From an uncultured Eubacteriales bacterium (GTDB lineage: Bacteria; Bacillota; Clostridia; Christensenellales; Aristaeellaceae): a stretch of DNA of 64,000 nt. The translations under genes and the position numbers were made by a program. The notes below the pieces were generated by a model, which ran no database searches, was not told the origin of the DNA, and worked only from the letters and a program-made list of their open reading frames with translations. Location of the stretch: assembly GCA_902789365.1 (NCBI GenBank), contig CADANQ010000001.1, forward strand, positions 1-64,000, given 5' to 3'. How positions within the stretch are numbered: position 1 is the first letter of the stretch; each line of letters opens with the position of its first letter. Below are positions 16,797 to 25,392 of this stretch, piece by piece.

Positions 16797-18833
16797 TTAC
16801 TTCAGCCTCGTCCCGTTGGGCACCCGGCTGTCGGCAAAAAGGACCCTGCAGCCGCAAGCATTGTTGGTCGCCGCCAGAAGCATCCCCTGGCTGGTGACCC
16901 CGGAAATCCTCCGGGGAGCCAGGTTGACGATTACGACGATTTTTTTCCCGATCAGTTCTTCGCAGCTGTATTCGTTTTTAATGCTGGAAACGATGGTCCT
17001 CTTCTCGCCGCTTCCGTCGTCCAGCGTCAGCTTGTAGCAGCTGTGGGATTTGCGGATCTCCTGGCATTTCAATACTTCGCAAACCCTGAGGTCAGCCTTG
17101 AAGAAGGTATCGGCGTCAATCTCTTCCCCGAAAGGAACGAAGGGATCCGCTTCCCCGCAAACCTGTTCGTTTTTTTCCTCCGCGGACGCGGCTTCCTCTG
17201 TCCCGGCTTCCTTCCCGGCCTCAAGCTCTTCTTCGGTGATCGGATAGGAGAAATCAAGGAGTCCCAGGAAACGTTCCTTCTCAATGGCGTAAAGGAACAG
17301 GTACAGACGGGGGCCGGTCTCCTTGCCGATCAGGAGACGATATACGTTTTTGAAGAACCTTCCCTGGGCTTCCTTCAGGGCCTTCTTGTCCGCCTCGCCC
17401 TCAAAGGACGCCTTCGGTATATCGTACAGGCGGGTCTGCAGCTCGTCCATGGAATAGTCGTTGTCCTTCAGGTAAGCGTACAGCAGACCGATTTCCGCCT
17501 TTTCCGGGTCGGTCAGGGTTTCGTACACGTCCCACGCCCTGCGGGGAAGAAGCCTGTTGGCGTTCTCGGGCGCACAGTACTCCAGCCAGTAACGGGCAAG
17601 ACCGAGCCGTTCGCTGAAATCCTTGTATTTATAGGGGGTCCCGATCTTTTCGAAAATCACTTCCATCATCGGAATATTGAAATCGACGATGGACCCCAGC
17701 TGAACGAGCAGCGGCATGGATACCGTGCTGATTTCCCGGTCCGTGGTCAGGCAGTTTTCGATCACCGTGCGGGTATATTCGTCCGCGGTGCCGTCCCGGT
17801 ACGCGTTGTACTGTCTGTCGAATTCAAAGTACTGGCGCAGAATCCCGTCGTCAAAGCAGAAATCGAAGGCCTTGGTGGGTTCGGACCTGGAGTAAAGCCA
17901 AAGAATCACCTCCGGCTGGTATACGTTCAGGAGGAATTCCGGCGTCAGGTTCAGTCCGGAGGAACCGGACATCTTTCCCGTGGTCCCCTTGATGCCGATG
18001 AACTCATACCCCTGGAAAAGCGGCGCTTCGATGTCGAAGATCTCCTTTGCGATCCTGCGGCTGGTGTCATAGCTTCCCCCGGGGCTGGCATGATCCTTTC
18101 CGCCGGGCTCAAAATCCACGCCCTCGGCCATCCAGCGCATGGGCCAGTCCACCTTCCAGGCCAGCTTGCAGTTGTGGTCACGCTCAAAATCGAAATCCCC
18201 GTGACAGCCGCATTTGCATTCGAATTTGGCCCGGGTGCAGTCCTCAGACAATTCGGTGATGGTCGTGGTGTCCTTTCCGCATTCCGGGCAGTAGATGCTT
18301 ACGGGGTAATACCTCTCCCTCTCGCCCTCGACGGCGTCCTGGGTCCTGAAGGAATCGAGGATATCAAAGATCTGTCCCCTTTTCCTCAGCGCAGTCAGGA
18401 TATGCTCTGTGTAATCGCCCCTGCGGTATTTTTCGGCCTGATGGCGGTAATCCAGCTCAATGCCGAATTTGCGTATAGACGCTTCGAATTCGTGCTCAAA
18501 ATATTCGGCGTAATTCTTATCGTCCGTGTCAAAGGGGTTGGGCACGTCCACATAGGGGCAGCCGATATATTTTTCCATATCGCCGCGCACTTTGGCCACA
18601 TTGACCGGAACCTTCCTCATCCGGTCAAACTCGTCCCATGAGAAAAGCAGTCGCGCCTTCCTGCCCTTCCTCTGCAGGGCCTTGACCACAAAAAGACTGG
18701 TGGCGATATCCCTGAAATTACCGATATGAATGGAACCGGAGGGACTGATCCCCGCGGCGCAGACGTATTCTTCCTTGTCCGGGTTCCGGCTGATCACCTC
18801 GTCGGCCAGTTTGTCCGCCCAATACATAAGCAT
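16797..18833 (-). CDS. lysS: Class I lysyl-tRNA synthetase with C-terminal tRNA-binding domain
   Basis: 678 residues. Class I signatures are HIGN at 36-39, after the LysRS-I signature GISPSGSI, and KMSGS at 287-291. A zinc-type insert with CPEC (182-185) and CKCGC (207-211) lies between them. The enzyme charges tRNA-Lys in the cytoplasm. After the usual C-terminal helical region comes an acidic linker (about 545-575) and a domain at about 576-678 that matches EMAP-II/Trbp111 tRNA-binding domains (DLRVCEVL, then VNLAPRRISGVTSQGMLLAA). That domain is familiar from MetRS, not from class I LysRS. The ATG at 18833 has GGAGG 4 bases upstream; a second ATG at 18827 is spaced better. It is monocistronic, with its own promoter and terminator. 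Confidence 0.92.
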   Translation of the reverse strand: MLMYWADKLADEVISRNPDKEEYVCAAGISPSGSIHIGNFRDIATSLFVVKALQRKGRKARLLFSWDEFDRMRKVPVNVAKVRGDMEKYIGCPYVDVPNPFDTDDKNYAEYFEHEFEASIRKFGIELDYRHQAEKYRRGDYTEHILTALRKRGQIFDILDSFRTQDAVEGERERYYPVSIYCPECGKDTTTITELSEDCTRAKFECKCGCHGDFDFERDHNCKLAWKVDWPMRWMAEGVDFEPGGKDHASPGGSYDTSRRIAKEIFDIEAPLFQGYEFIGIKGTTGKMSGSSGLNLTPEFLLNVYQPEVILWLYSRSEPTKAFDFCFDDGILRQYFEFDRQYNAYRDGTADEYTRTVIENCLTTDREISTVSMPLLVQLGSIVDFNIPMMEVIFEKIGTPYKYKDFSERLGLARYWLEYCAPENANRLLPRRAWDVYETLTDPEKAEIGLLYAYLKDNDYSMDELQTRLYDIPKASFEGEADKKALKEAQGRFFKNVYRLLIGKETGPRLYLFLYAIEKERFLGLLDFSYPITEEELEAGKEAGTEEAASAEEKNEQVCGEADPFVPFGEEIDADTFFKADLRVCEVLKCQEIRKSHSCYKLTLDDGSGEKRTIVSSIKNEYSCEELIGKKIVVIVNLAPRRISGVTSQGMLLAATNNACGCRVLFADSRVPNGTRLK

Positions 18834-18892
18834 CCATCCTCCATAAGCGAAATATGCGATGACGCGGCGGGTCTCCCATGCGTATCCAAATC

Positions 18893-18921
18893 ATTTTACA
18901 CTAAAGCGGCAAAGATTACAA
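18893..18921 (-). promoter_or_regulatory. Candidate promoter of lysS
   Basis: Minus strand TTGTAA (18921-18916), 17 bases, TAAAAT (18898-18893), about 60 bases upstream of the start codon. The rest of the 318-base gap (18834-19151) holds only the plus-strand promoter of the next gene; I saw no T-box elements. Confidence 0.6.
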
Positions 18922-19071
18922 TGCGTGATTTCCGCATGAACCTTTTTTTGCGTTTTTCCGCGTTTTTATTTTGCTTTTTCCCATGCGCCGTGCCGCGCGC
19001 TTTCCGCGGGCCGGGGCATGCCGCGGTATAACCGCAAAAATCAGGAAAAACCCTGTATTTCCGCCGCGGCG

Positions 19072-19101
19072 TGGACACTGCGGCGCAAGGTGTGGTATAC
19101 T
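19072..19101 (+). promoter_or_regulatory. Candidate promoter of the amino acid kinase gene
   Basis: TGGACA (19072-19077), 18 bases, TATACT (19096-19101). Confidence 0.6.
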
Positions 19102-19151
19102 CTGAAAGGCCCTCCGCGGGCGAAAATCAATCCATTCAAAGAGGAAACGCT

Positions 19152-19976
19152 ATGATCAACCTTGTGATAAAAATCGGCTCGATGGCTTTGATCAGAAAAG
19201 AAGACAACGATATCGACTACAATATTTTTTCCCGGCTCGCCTCTCAGCTGCGTCCCGGGATGATCCTTGTATCCTCCGGCGCCACCGAGATCGGGCGGGT
19301 GGACTATATCAAGCGCACCGGTCAGGAACTGTACGGGGACGCGGAAATGTGCAAAACGGATTACGCCGCCCAGGGCCAGTCCATCCTGATGGAAACCTAC
19401 CGCAGGTTCACCGATCCGCGCTACAGCCTGCGGCAGGTCCTTGTGGAGCATAACCACTTCAACGATCCCGCCAAAAGAAAGCATCTGCAGGAACTTCTGG
19501 ACCGTGCAGCCAAGCAGCATGCCATCCCCGTGATCAACTATAACGACTGCATATCGGATGAAGAGAACCGCAAAATGGAGCTGATGGACCTGCACAATAA
19601 GCGTCCGACGGACCAGATCGTCGAATGCGTTGACAACGACGAAACTGCGGCCGTGGTATCGGAATTGATGCACTCCGAAAAGCTGATCCTCCTGACAAGC
19701 GTGGACGGCATCATGCTTGATCCCGCAGACCCTTCCACACTGATTCCGGAAGTCGCCGCAAAAACCGAAGACGAACTGAAAAAGGCCATCGCCGAATTGC
19801 AGGGGCATTGTCACGGCGCTTCCAGGTCCGGCGCGAACGGCGCCGGAGCCAAGCTGGAATACGCCATGCGCTGCGCCCTGACCGGGACCCATGTCATCAT
19901 CGGTTCGCCCCGGTTTCGTTTGTCCGAGCTCATTCACCATGAAGTGCCGTGCACGCATATTTTTCTTGCCAGGTAA
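19152..19976 (+). CDS. Amino acid kinase family protein, glutamate-5-kinase-like
   Basis: 274 residues from the ATG at 19152 (GAGG 7 bases upstream; the frame extends 27 codons further without a site). The kinase fold follows glutamate 5-kinase: VIKIGSMAL at the N-terminus, ILVSSGATEIGR, YAAQGQSILME, IPVINYNDCISDEE, VDNDETAAVVSEL and LLTSVDGIM. In ProB the matching segments bind ATP and glutamate. It differs from ProB in lacking a C-terminal PUA domain, and no proA or proC lies nearby. It may phosphorylate a different acid. It stands alone between a promoter and a strong terminator. Confidence 0.7.
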   Translation: MINLVIKIGSMALIRKEDNDIDYNIFSRLASQLRPGMILVSSGATEIGRVDYIKRTGQELYGDAEMCKTDYAAQGQSILMETYRRFTDPRYSLRQVLVEHNHFNDPAKRKHLQELLDRAAKQHAIPVINYNDCISDEENRKMELMDLHNKRPTDQIVECVDNDETAAVVSELMHSEKLILLTSVDGIMLDPADPSTLIPEVAAKTEDELKKAIAELQGHCHGASRSGANGAGAKLEYAMRCALTGTHVIIGSPRFRLSELIHHEVPCTHIFLAR

Positions 19977-20014
19977 CACCGGGAACACCCGGACCTGAAT
20001 ACATCCTATATTCC

Positions 20015-20053
20015 GGCAGCCGGCGCAACTCAACCGCGCCGGCTGCCTTATTT
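20015..20053 (+). terminator. Terminator after the amino acid kinase gene
   Basis: GGCAGCCGGCGC (20015-20026) and GCGCCGGCTGCC (20036-20047) pair over 12 bases with a 9-base loop, followed by TTATTTCT. The rest of the gap to 20305 is AT-rich and holds only the promoter of the next gene. Confidence 0.85.
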
Positions 20054-20223
20054 CTCAATACAATGAATTCTGTCAAGCATATACGATCAGCGCCGTTCTT
20101 CTCCTTCCCGGACATAGTAAAAAATCACCGATATACCGTGCGATCAACTGCGTCGGACTGTTCAAACCTCTAATTGCTATCGATCATATCACGATGGTCA
20201 GCCGCTTGACGATATCCAATTAC

Positions 20224-20252
20224 TTGAAGAACAAAAGATACGATGTTATAAT
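20224..20252 (+). promoter_or_regulatory. Promoter of the LRR gene pair
   Basis: TTGAAG (20224-20229), 17 bases, TATAAT (20247-20252). The surrounding 250 bases are markedly AT-richer than the flanking genes. Confidence 0.75.
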
Positions 20253-20305
20253 AAATCAAATACAGCAAACATCAGACAATGGATGGACTCATTAACGGAG
20301 GATGT

Positions 20306-23281
20306 ATGGGAAAAAAAGAAAAACTGTTTATAACGATCATGATGGTTTTTGCTGCTATAATCCTGTTTACACCCGATAATGCCTCCGCGACTAAGGGTTA
20401 TGACCCGAATGTCGTGGTCCCGGTGAAGGGGAACCTGTACCGGTGCGGCGACTGGGAGTTCCGTGTTCTGGAGGACGGATCGGCCGAGCTGACCGCATAC
20501 TGGTCCGAGCAAACGACCCTCGAAATCCCCGATCGGATCGCAGGATACAGGGTCAGCGCCATCGGCGATTACTGCTTCTCCAACCGGGGTGAGATGTGCT
20601 TCTATACGGACGAGTATCCGGAATACTTCCGGGCGAGGATCTGTACGGTCTTCGTCCCGGAGGGTGTGGTGTCGATCGGGGACTATGCCTTTGAGAACTG
20701 TTTCAACCTGCTGGAAGCGGTGCTTCCGGAGTCGCTGGAGCGGATCGGGGAAAGCGCCTTTGACGACTGCGAGATGCTGTCGCTAATCACCCTGCCTTCG
20801 GGCCTCACGGAGATCGGGGATTACGCGTTCAGAAACTGCGGCTCCCTGACGCATATCAACCTGCCCGAAGGCGTCCGAAACGTCGGAGTGAACCCGTTCT
20901 CCGGGTGCGTACATCTGAACCGGATCACGGTTTCGCCGCAGCACCCTGACCTCGTGTTTGAGAACGGTCTATTGTACGACCGGACGGAGAAGACGCTGAT
21001 TTGCTGCACGAAGGCGGCATGGGACCGGCCGCCGGTGTGGCCCGCGGACATCCTGACCATCGGGGAATCCGCCTTTAAGGACGCGCCTTACCGCGAGCTC
21101 GACCTCCCGGAAACCCTGCGGGAAATCGGCAGCTACGCGTTTAGCGGCTGCGTTCAGCTGCAGGAGCTGTCGATCCCGGAGTCCGTGCGGACGATCGGCG
21201 GCAATCCCGTGCGGGGCTGCACCGGTTTAAAGACGCTCCGCACGGCGGCCGGGCAGGACCGCTTCTCCGTGCATGACGACGCGCTCTTCGACGATTATGA
21301 GGGAAGGCTGATCGCTTACCTGAAGCAGCCGGTTGCACTGATGATCTACGATTCCACGGAAAGCCTGAAAGAAACCGACCTGCCGGACGAGATCGATGCG
21401 GAGGGAACCCGCTACCGTCTGCTGCGCCTGGAGCACAGACGGATAAACCACGATTATGCCGCCGTTCCCGCATATGAGGTGCCGGCCGGCACGGCCGCGA
21501 TCGCCGGGTACGCGTTTTACGGCTCTCAGATCGAAAACATCCTGCTTCCCGATTCCGTCTCCGAGATCGGCGAAGGGGCCTTCATGCAATGCGGACAGCT
21601 CAAACAGTGCGTGATCCCCCCCTCGATCAGGGTGATTCCGGATCACGCCTTCCACGGATGCGGCATGCTCCGCCGGCTCGGCCTTCCGGACTCCCTTGTT
21701 TCGGTCGGCGCGTTCGCTTTCTGGGGTGTCGGAAACGGGCTCAGTTACAATGAAGACCGAATCGCCGAGATCACCCTGCCCGACACGTTGACAGAGATGG
21801 GCCGGTACGCGTTCTCCTACTGCAGCGCGAACGTGGTCAAACTGAGCGACGGCCTGACGTACGTCCCGAGAGGAGCGTTCGCGTACGGCCGATTCGAGGA
21901 GATCAATGTTCCCGAGAGCGTCACCGAGATCGGAGAAGAAGCCTTCGCGTTCTGCTATGGGATCGATACGGTCACATTCCCGTCGGGGGTAAAGGTGATC
22001 CCCGCGCTCTGCTGCTTCGCAGGCTCCCTCAGCCGGGCGGTCATTCCCGAGGGAGTGACCTATATCGGGGACTACGCGTTCAGCTCGGACGATTACTACT
22101 GCTCCACGCTGGAGAACCTCGAATTACCTGAGGGGCTGCTGTTCCTCGGACACAATGCGTTCCGGATGGCGATCACCGACGGCGAACTCCGTGTGCCCGG
22201 TTCGCTCCTCGCCATGGGGAGAGGCGTGTTCAGCCGAAACAATTTCAGCAGGGTGTATCTGGCGGACGGGCTGACGATGATCGGAGAATCCATGTTTGCC
22301 TACTGCAGTGTGGGGAGCATCGAGATCCCCGGATCCGTCTGTTACATGGGCGACGAGGCTTTCGCGAGATACAGTTATTATTCACGCGGGTATTTTGCCT
22401 CGGTCCGTCTGCCAAACCGGCCGATCGAGATCGACGGGAACCCGTTCTTTGTCTATCGAGACCATCAAACCGTCGTGCCGGACGTGCTGGTGGACGCCGA
22501 TCACCCGAACCTCACGTTTGAAAACGGCCTCCTGATCGATAGGCCCGGGCGGCGTGTCATCGCCTGGCTGCCGAAAGATGGCGAAACGAGCTGCACCGTT
22601 CCCGACGGGATCGAGGTCATCGGGAAAGGCGCTTTCGCATCCGCCGATCTGTCGGGCGGTATCACGCTCCCGGACAGCGTGCGCCGCATTGAGGCCGAGG
22701 CGTTCAGATACGCGATCCTGGAGGAGATCCTGCTTCCCAGCCGCATAGAGGTCATCGGAGACGAGGCGTTCGCGGATACCAAGCTTACGCACATCACGCT
22801 GCCGGAAGGGCTCACAGAGATCGGAGCCTCCGCCTTCAAATCGACCGGGATCCGGGAGATCACGATTCCCGCATCCGTCAGAAGACTCGGGGCCAGCCCG
22901 TTCAGCAGTGATCTGGAAAGCATCGTTTTCGAGGCCGGAGAAGTCTTCCTGAGCGGAGAGCTCGTGGATAATGTCTACGGACACCCCCTGCGGATCGTCG
23001 TGCCGGACGGCCATCCCACCCTGGAAATAGACGACGGAAATCTGTACAGCAAAACGGATGCCCGTCTGATCCTGATGCTGAGCGGCCGGCCTGTCCGGGA
23101 GGGCACGCGGATCATCGAAAAGAATGCAATGCCCATCGGCAGCGTACCGATCATTCCGGGAAGTGTTGAACTGATCCGGATTTCCGGCGAGGAGGTGTAT
23201 TACTACCTTATACCGGAATACGTGTATGTCGTGCCGGGCTCGCCGGCGGAAGCCTTCCTGGGATACTGCTGCGGGCAGTAA
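20306..23281 (+). CDS. Secreted BspA-type leucine-rich repeat protein
   Basis: 991 residues from the ATG at 20306 (GGAGG just upstream; the frame is open 9 codons further). A signal peptide (about 1-28) is followed by some twenty or more BspA/LRR_5 repeats of the form LPEGLTEIGDYAFRNC. Four interruptions share another pattern, HPDLVFENGLLYDRTEKTLI, at about residues 210, 330, 740 and 915, and divide the solenoid into blocks. There is no LPxTG motif, C-terminal helix or dockerin; the protein ends AEAFLGYCCGQ. BspA-type proteins usually bind host or bacterial surfaces, but the ligand here is unknown. It is probably co-transcribed with the next LRR gene. Confidence 0.85.
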   Translation: MGKKEKLFITIMMVFAAIILFTPDNASATKGYDPNVVVPVKGNLYRCGDWEFRVLEDGSAELTAYWSEQTTLEIPDRIAGYRVSAIGDYCFSNRGEMCFYTDEYPEYFRARICTVFVPEGVVSIGDYAFENCFNLLEAVLPESLERIGESAFDDCEMLSLITLPSGLTEIGDYAFRNCGSLTHINLPEGVRNVGVNPFSGCVHLNRITVSPQHPDLVFENGLLYDRTEKTLICCTKAAWDRPPVWPADILTIGESAFKDAPYRELDLPETLREIGSYAFSGCVQLQELSIPESVRTIGGNPVRGCTGLKTLRTAAGQDRFSVHDDALFDDYEGRLIAYLKQPVALMIYDSTESLKETDLPDEIDAEGTRYRLLRLEHRRINHDYAAVPAYEVPAGTAAIAGYAFYGSQIENILLPDSVSEIGEGAFMQCGQLKQCVIPPSIRVIPDHAFHGCGMLRRLGLPDSLVSVGAFAFWGVGNGLSYNEDRIAEITLPDTLTEMGRYAFSYCSANVVKLSDGLTYVPRGAFAYGRFEEINVPESVTEIGEEAFAFCYGIDTVTFPSGVKVIPALCCFAGSLSRAVIPEGVTYIGDYAFSSDDYYCSTLENLELPEGLLFLGHNAFRMAITDGELRVPGSLLAMGRGVFSRNNFSRVYLADGLTMIGESMFAYCSVGSIEIPGSVCYMGDEAFARYSYYSRGYFASVRLPNRPIEIDGNPFFVYRDHQTVVPDVLVDADHPNLTFENGLLIDRPGRRVIAWLPKDGETSCTVPDGIEVIGKGAFASADLSGGITLPDSVRRIEAEAFRYAILEEILLPSRIEVIGDEAFADTKLTHITLPEGLTEIGASAFKSTGIREITIPASVRRLGASPFSSDLESIVFEAGEVFLSGELVDNVYGHPLRIVVPDGHPTLEIDDGNLYSKTDARLILMLSGRPVREGTRIIEKNAMPIGSVPIIPGSVELIRISGEEVYYYLIPEYVYVVPGSPAEAFLGYCCGQ

Positions 23282-23326
23282 AGACGCGTAATATCAAAAT
23301 CTTGACGGAACGTGGAAGACATCGCC

Positions 23327-24235
23327 ATGGACAAGGCCTGGATCACCCTCGGGAGGCGCCGGCTCTGCATCCTCCTGTGCGTGCTGATGCTCCCGGTATG
23401 CGCCGCCGTGCGCGCCGAGCCGGTGTGTTTCGGGGGTGTAACGGCGGACACAGAGGCGGAGTACATCGACATGGGGGATGAACAGATCGCGGATTGGGAA
23501 GCCTTTTACGCCTTCCTCCGCCGTCTCCCCCACCTCCGTGCGGTGGACCTGTACGAAACGCCGATCGGACGCGACCGGATCGTGGCACTGAACGACGCGT
23601 TTCCCGGCGTCACCTTCGGCATGACCATGCGGATCGGGGATCATCTGGTGCGGACCGACGCGACCGCTTTCTCGACACTCCACACATCGCGTTCGCTTCC
23701 GCACGGCGACGACGATCTCTCCCTGCTCCGCTACTGCACCGGCCTGTACGCGCTGGACCTGGGACATAACCTGCTGAGCGACCTGAGCTTCCTGAACGAG
23801 CTAAAGGAACTGCGGATCCTGATCGTTTCCATGAATGAACTGACCGATATCACCCCTATCGGCAACCTGCGTCATCTCGAATACCTCGAGATGTTCGAGA
23901 ACCGCATCACGGACATCTCCTGCCTCCGCGGCCTGCCCTTTCTGACGGACCTGAACCTGGTCGGCAACCGCGTCGAAAGCCTGGAAGTCCTCCGCGGCAT
24001 GCGGAGCCTGAAGCGCCTGTGGATAAGCCGCTGCCACACAGGCCTTCCCGCGTCCGAAATCCGCCGTGAAGCGGAAAAGCTCCGTGACACCTTGCCCGGG
24101 TGCCTGGTGGACGCATCCTCCTCCGGCATCGGCGGAGGATGGCGTGAGCACCCCCACTACGATACAGTGCGCCGGGTTTTCGCATCCGGCGTATATGAGC
24201 CTTTTGACGACTCGCCGGAGGAGAACAGGCCCTGA
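23327..24235 (+). CDS. Secreted leucine-rich repeat protein, internalin-like repeats
   Basis: 302 residues from the ATG at 23327; a GTG at 23312 is possible, and neither has a strong ribosome site. The signal peptide covers about 1-30. Classical 22-residue LRRs lie at about 135-255: LYALDLGHNLLSDLSFL, LRILIVSMNELTDITPI, LEYLEMFENRITDISCL and LTDLNLVGNRVESLEVL. These are of the internalin type, unlike the BspA type of the gene 45 bases upstream. The C-terminal 45 residues are Gly-, Glu- and Pro-rich with no anchor. It is probably secreted together with its neighbour. Function unknown; a binding role is inferred from the fold only. Confidence 0.8.
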   Translation: MDKAWITLGRRRLCILLCVLMLPVCAAVRAEPVCFGGVTADTEAEYIDMGDEQIADWEAFYAFLRRLPHLRAVDLYETPIGRDRIVALNDAFPGVTFGMTMRIGDHLVRTDATAFSTLHTSRSLPHGDDDLSLLRYCTGLYALDLGHNLLSDLSFLNELKELRILIVSMNELTDITPIGNLRHLEYLEMFENRITDISCLRGLPFLTDLNLVGNRVESLEVLRGMRSLKRLWISRCHTGLPASEIRREAEKLRDTLPGCLVDASSSGIGGGWREHPHYDTVRRVFASGVYEPFDDSPEENRP

Positions 24236-24340
24236 TGCCGGCAGGAGCATTGGAACATAAAAGGCATCGCCGGAGGCACGTTTGAAAGCGGCGGCTTCCC
24301 GCGCGCTTATTTCGGACAGTTTCACAGGCGTCAAGCGAAA

Positions 24341-24384
24341 AAAAAGAAGGCGCTGCCGCAGTTTTCTTCCGCGGCAGCGCCTTC
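24341..24384. terminator. Strong terminator of the nucleoside transporter operon
   Basis: A perfect 14-pair stem (24346-24359 with 24371-24384) and an 11-base loop. On the minus strand a run of Ts follows, so it ends the ABC transporter operon. It may also stop plus-strand reading from the LRR genes. Confidence 0.85.
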
Positions 24385-24396
24385 TCCGTCTGTTTG

Positions 24397-25392
24397 TTAC
24401 CTGTCTTCCCTGAAATAGGACCTTCCCAGGCTTTCCGGGGGCTGGGTTTCCCTTTTTTTGCGGATGGAGGAAAGCACCAGAACGATGATGGTCACCACAT
24501 AGGGCAGCATCTTATAAATTTCCTTGATCGCGAGGTTCATTCCCGTGGGGATATACATATGCAGAATGTACAGACCGCCGAACAGAACGGAGGCAATTAC
24601 GCCGATATTGGGGCGCCAGATGGTGAAAATAACCAGGGCGATGGCCAGCCAACCGCGATCCCCGAATGCGTCGTTCGACCAGATGCCCCGGGAGTAATCC
24701 ATCACATAGTACAATCCGCCGAGTCCGGCGATCATGCTTCCGATGCAGGTGGCGCGGTACTTGTAGCGATTGACGTCAATCCCGGCGGCGTCGGCGGTGG
24801 CAGGGCTTTCGCCCACGGCCCGCAGGTGCAGCCCGACCCTGGTCCGCTTCAGCACATAGGAGGCAAGCAGGGCGACGGCAACCGCAATGTACGCCAGAAA
24901 ACCATAGGAAAGGAACAGCTTCCCGAACCAGCCGAGGTTTGCCGCAAAGGGCAGCGGCGCGCTGAAGCATTCGGCCGTGGCGGTCAGCGTAATGGCGGGA
25001 ACGTCTTTGCCGGAAAGCTTGATCAGCGATCCGCCGAAAAAATTCCCGACACCGATTCCGAAGGTGGTAAGCGCCAGGCCCGTCACGTTCTGGTTTGCGC
25101 GCAGCGTAACCGTCAGAAAGCAGTAAAGAAGTCCCATCAGCAGCGATCCCACAAGGCAGCAGACCAGCGGAATGGCAACGGCAAGGAACGGCGCCACGCC
25201 TGTCCCCGCGGGCAGGGACTGCTCATAAAGAAATCCGCCAATCACCCCGCTGATCCCGCCGACATACATAATCCCGGGGATGCCCAGGTTCAGGTTTCCC
25301 GCTTTTTCGGTCAGGGTCTCGCCCGTGCTTCCGTAAAGCAGGGGAATGCCCTGCACGACCGCCCTGGGAATAAAGGAAAGAAAATCAAACAT
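24397..25392 (-). CDS. ABC transporter permease, BMP/nucleoside type (NupQ-like)
   Basis: 331 residues with about eight hydrophobic segments. It belongs to the BPD_transp_2 branched permease family: LLYGSTGETLTEKAGNLNLGIPGIMYVG near the N-terminus and LRAVGESPATADAAGIDVNRYKY in the cytoplasmic coupling loop. It is the second permease of the four-gene transporter and overlaps the first permease gene by 8 bases. The operon order (lipoprotein-like binding protein, double ATPase, two permeases) is that of NupNOPQ and RnsABCD systems that import nucleosides. Last gene before a strong terminator. Confidence 0.9.
   Translation of the reverse strand: MFDFLSFIPRAVVQGIPLLYGSTGETLTEKAGNLNLGIPGIMYVGGISGVIGGFLYEQSLPAGTGVAPFLAVAIPLVCCLVGSLLMGLLYCFLTVTLRANQNVTGLALTTFGIGVGNFFGGSLIKLSGKDVPAITLTATAECFSAPLPFAANLGWFGKLFLSYGFLAYIAVAVALLASYVLKRTRVGLHLRAVGESPATADAAGIDVNRYKYRATCIGSMIAGLGGLYYVMDYSRGIWSNDAFGDRGWLAIALVIFTIWRPNIGVIASVLFGGLYILHMYIPTGMNLAIKEIYKMLPYVVTIIVLVLSSIRKKRETQPPESLGRSYFREDR

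Noticed and set aside
17043..18641. A 532-codon plus-strand frame opposite lysS.
   Set aside because: Antisense shadow of a GC-rich gene; residue composition is odd (Gly, Val, Phe rich) and no motif is present.
18921..19031. A 36-codon hydrophobic ORF between lysS and the kinase gene.
   Set aside because: No ribosome site, and it overlaps the -35 box of the lysS promoter.
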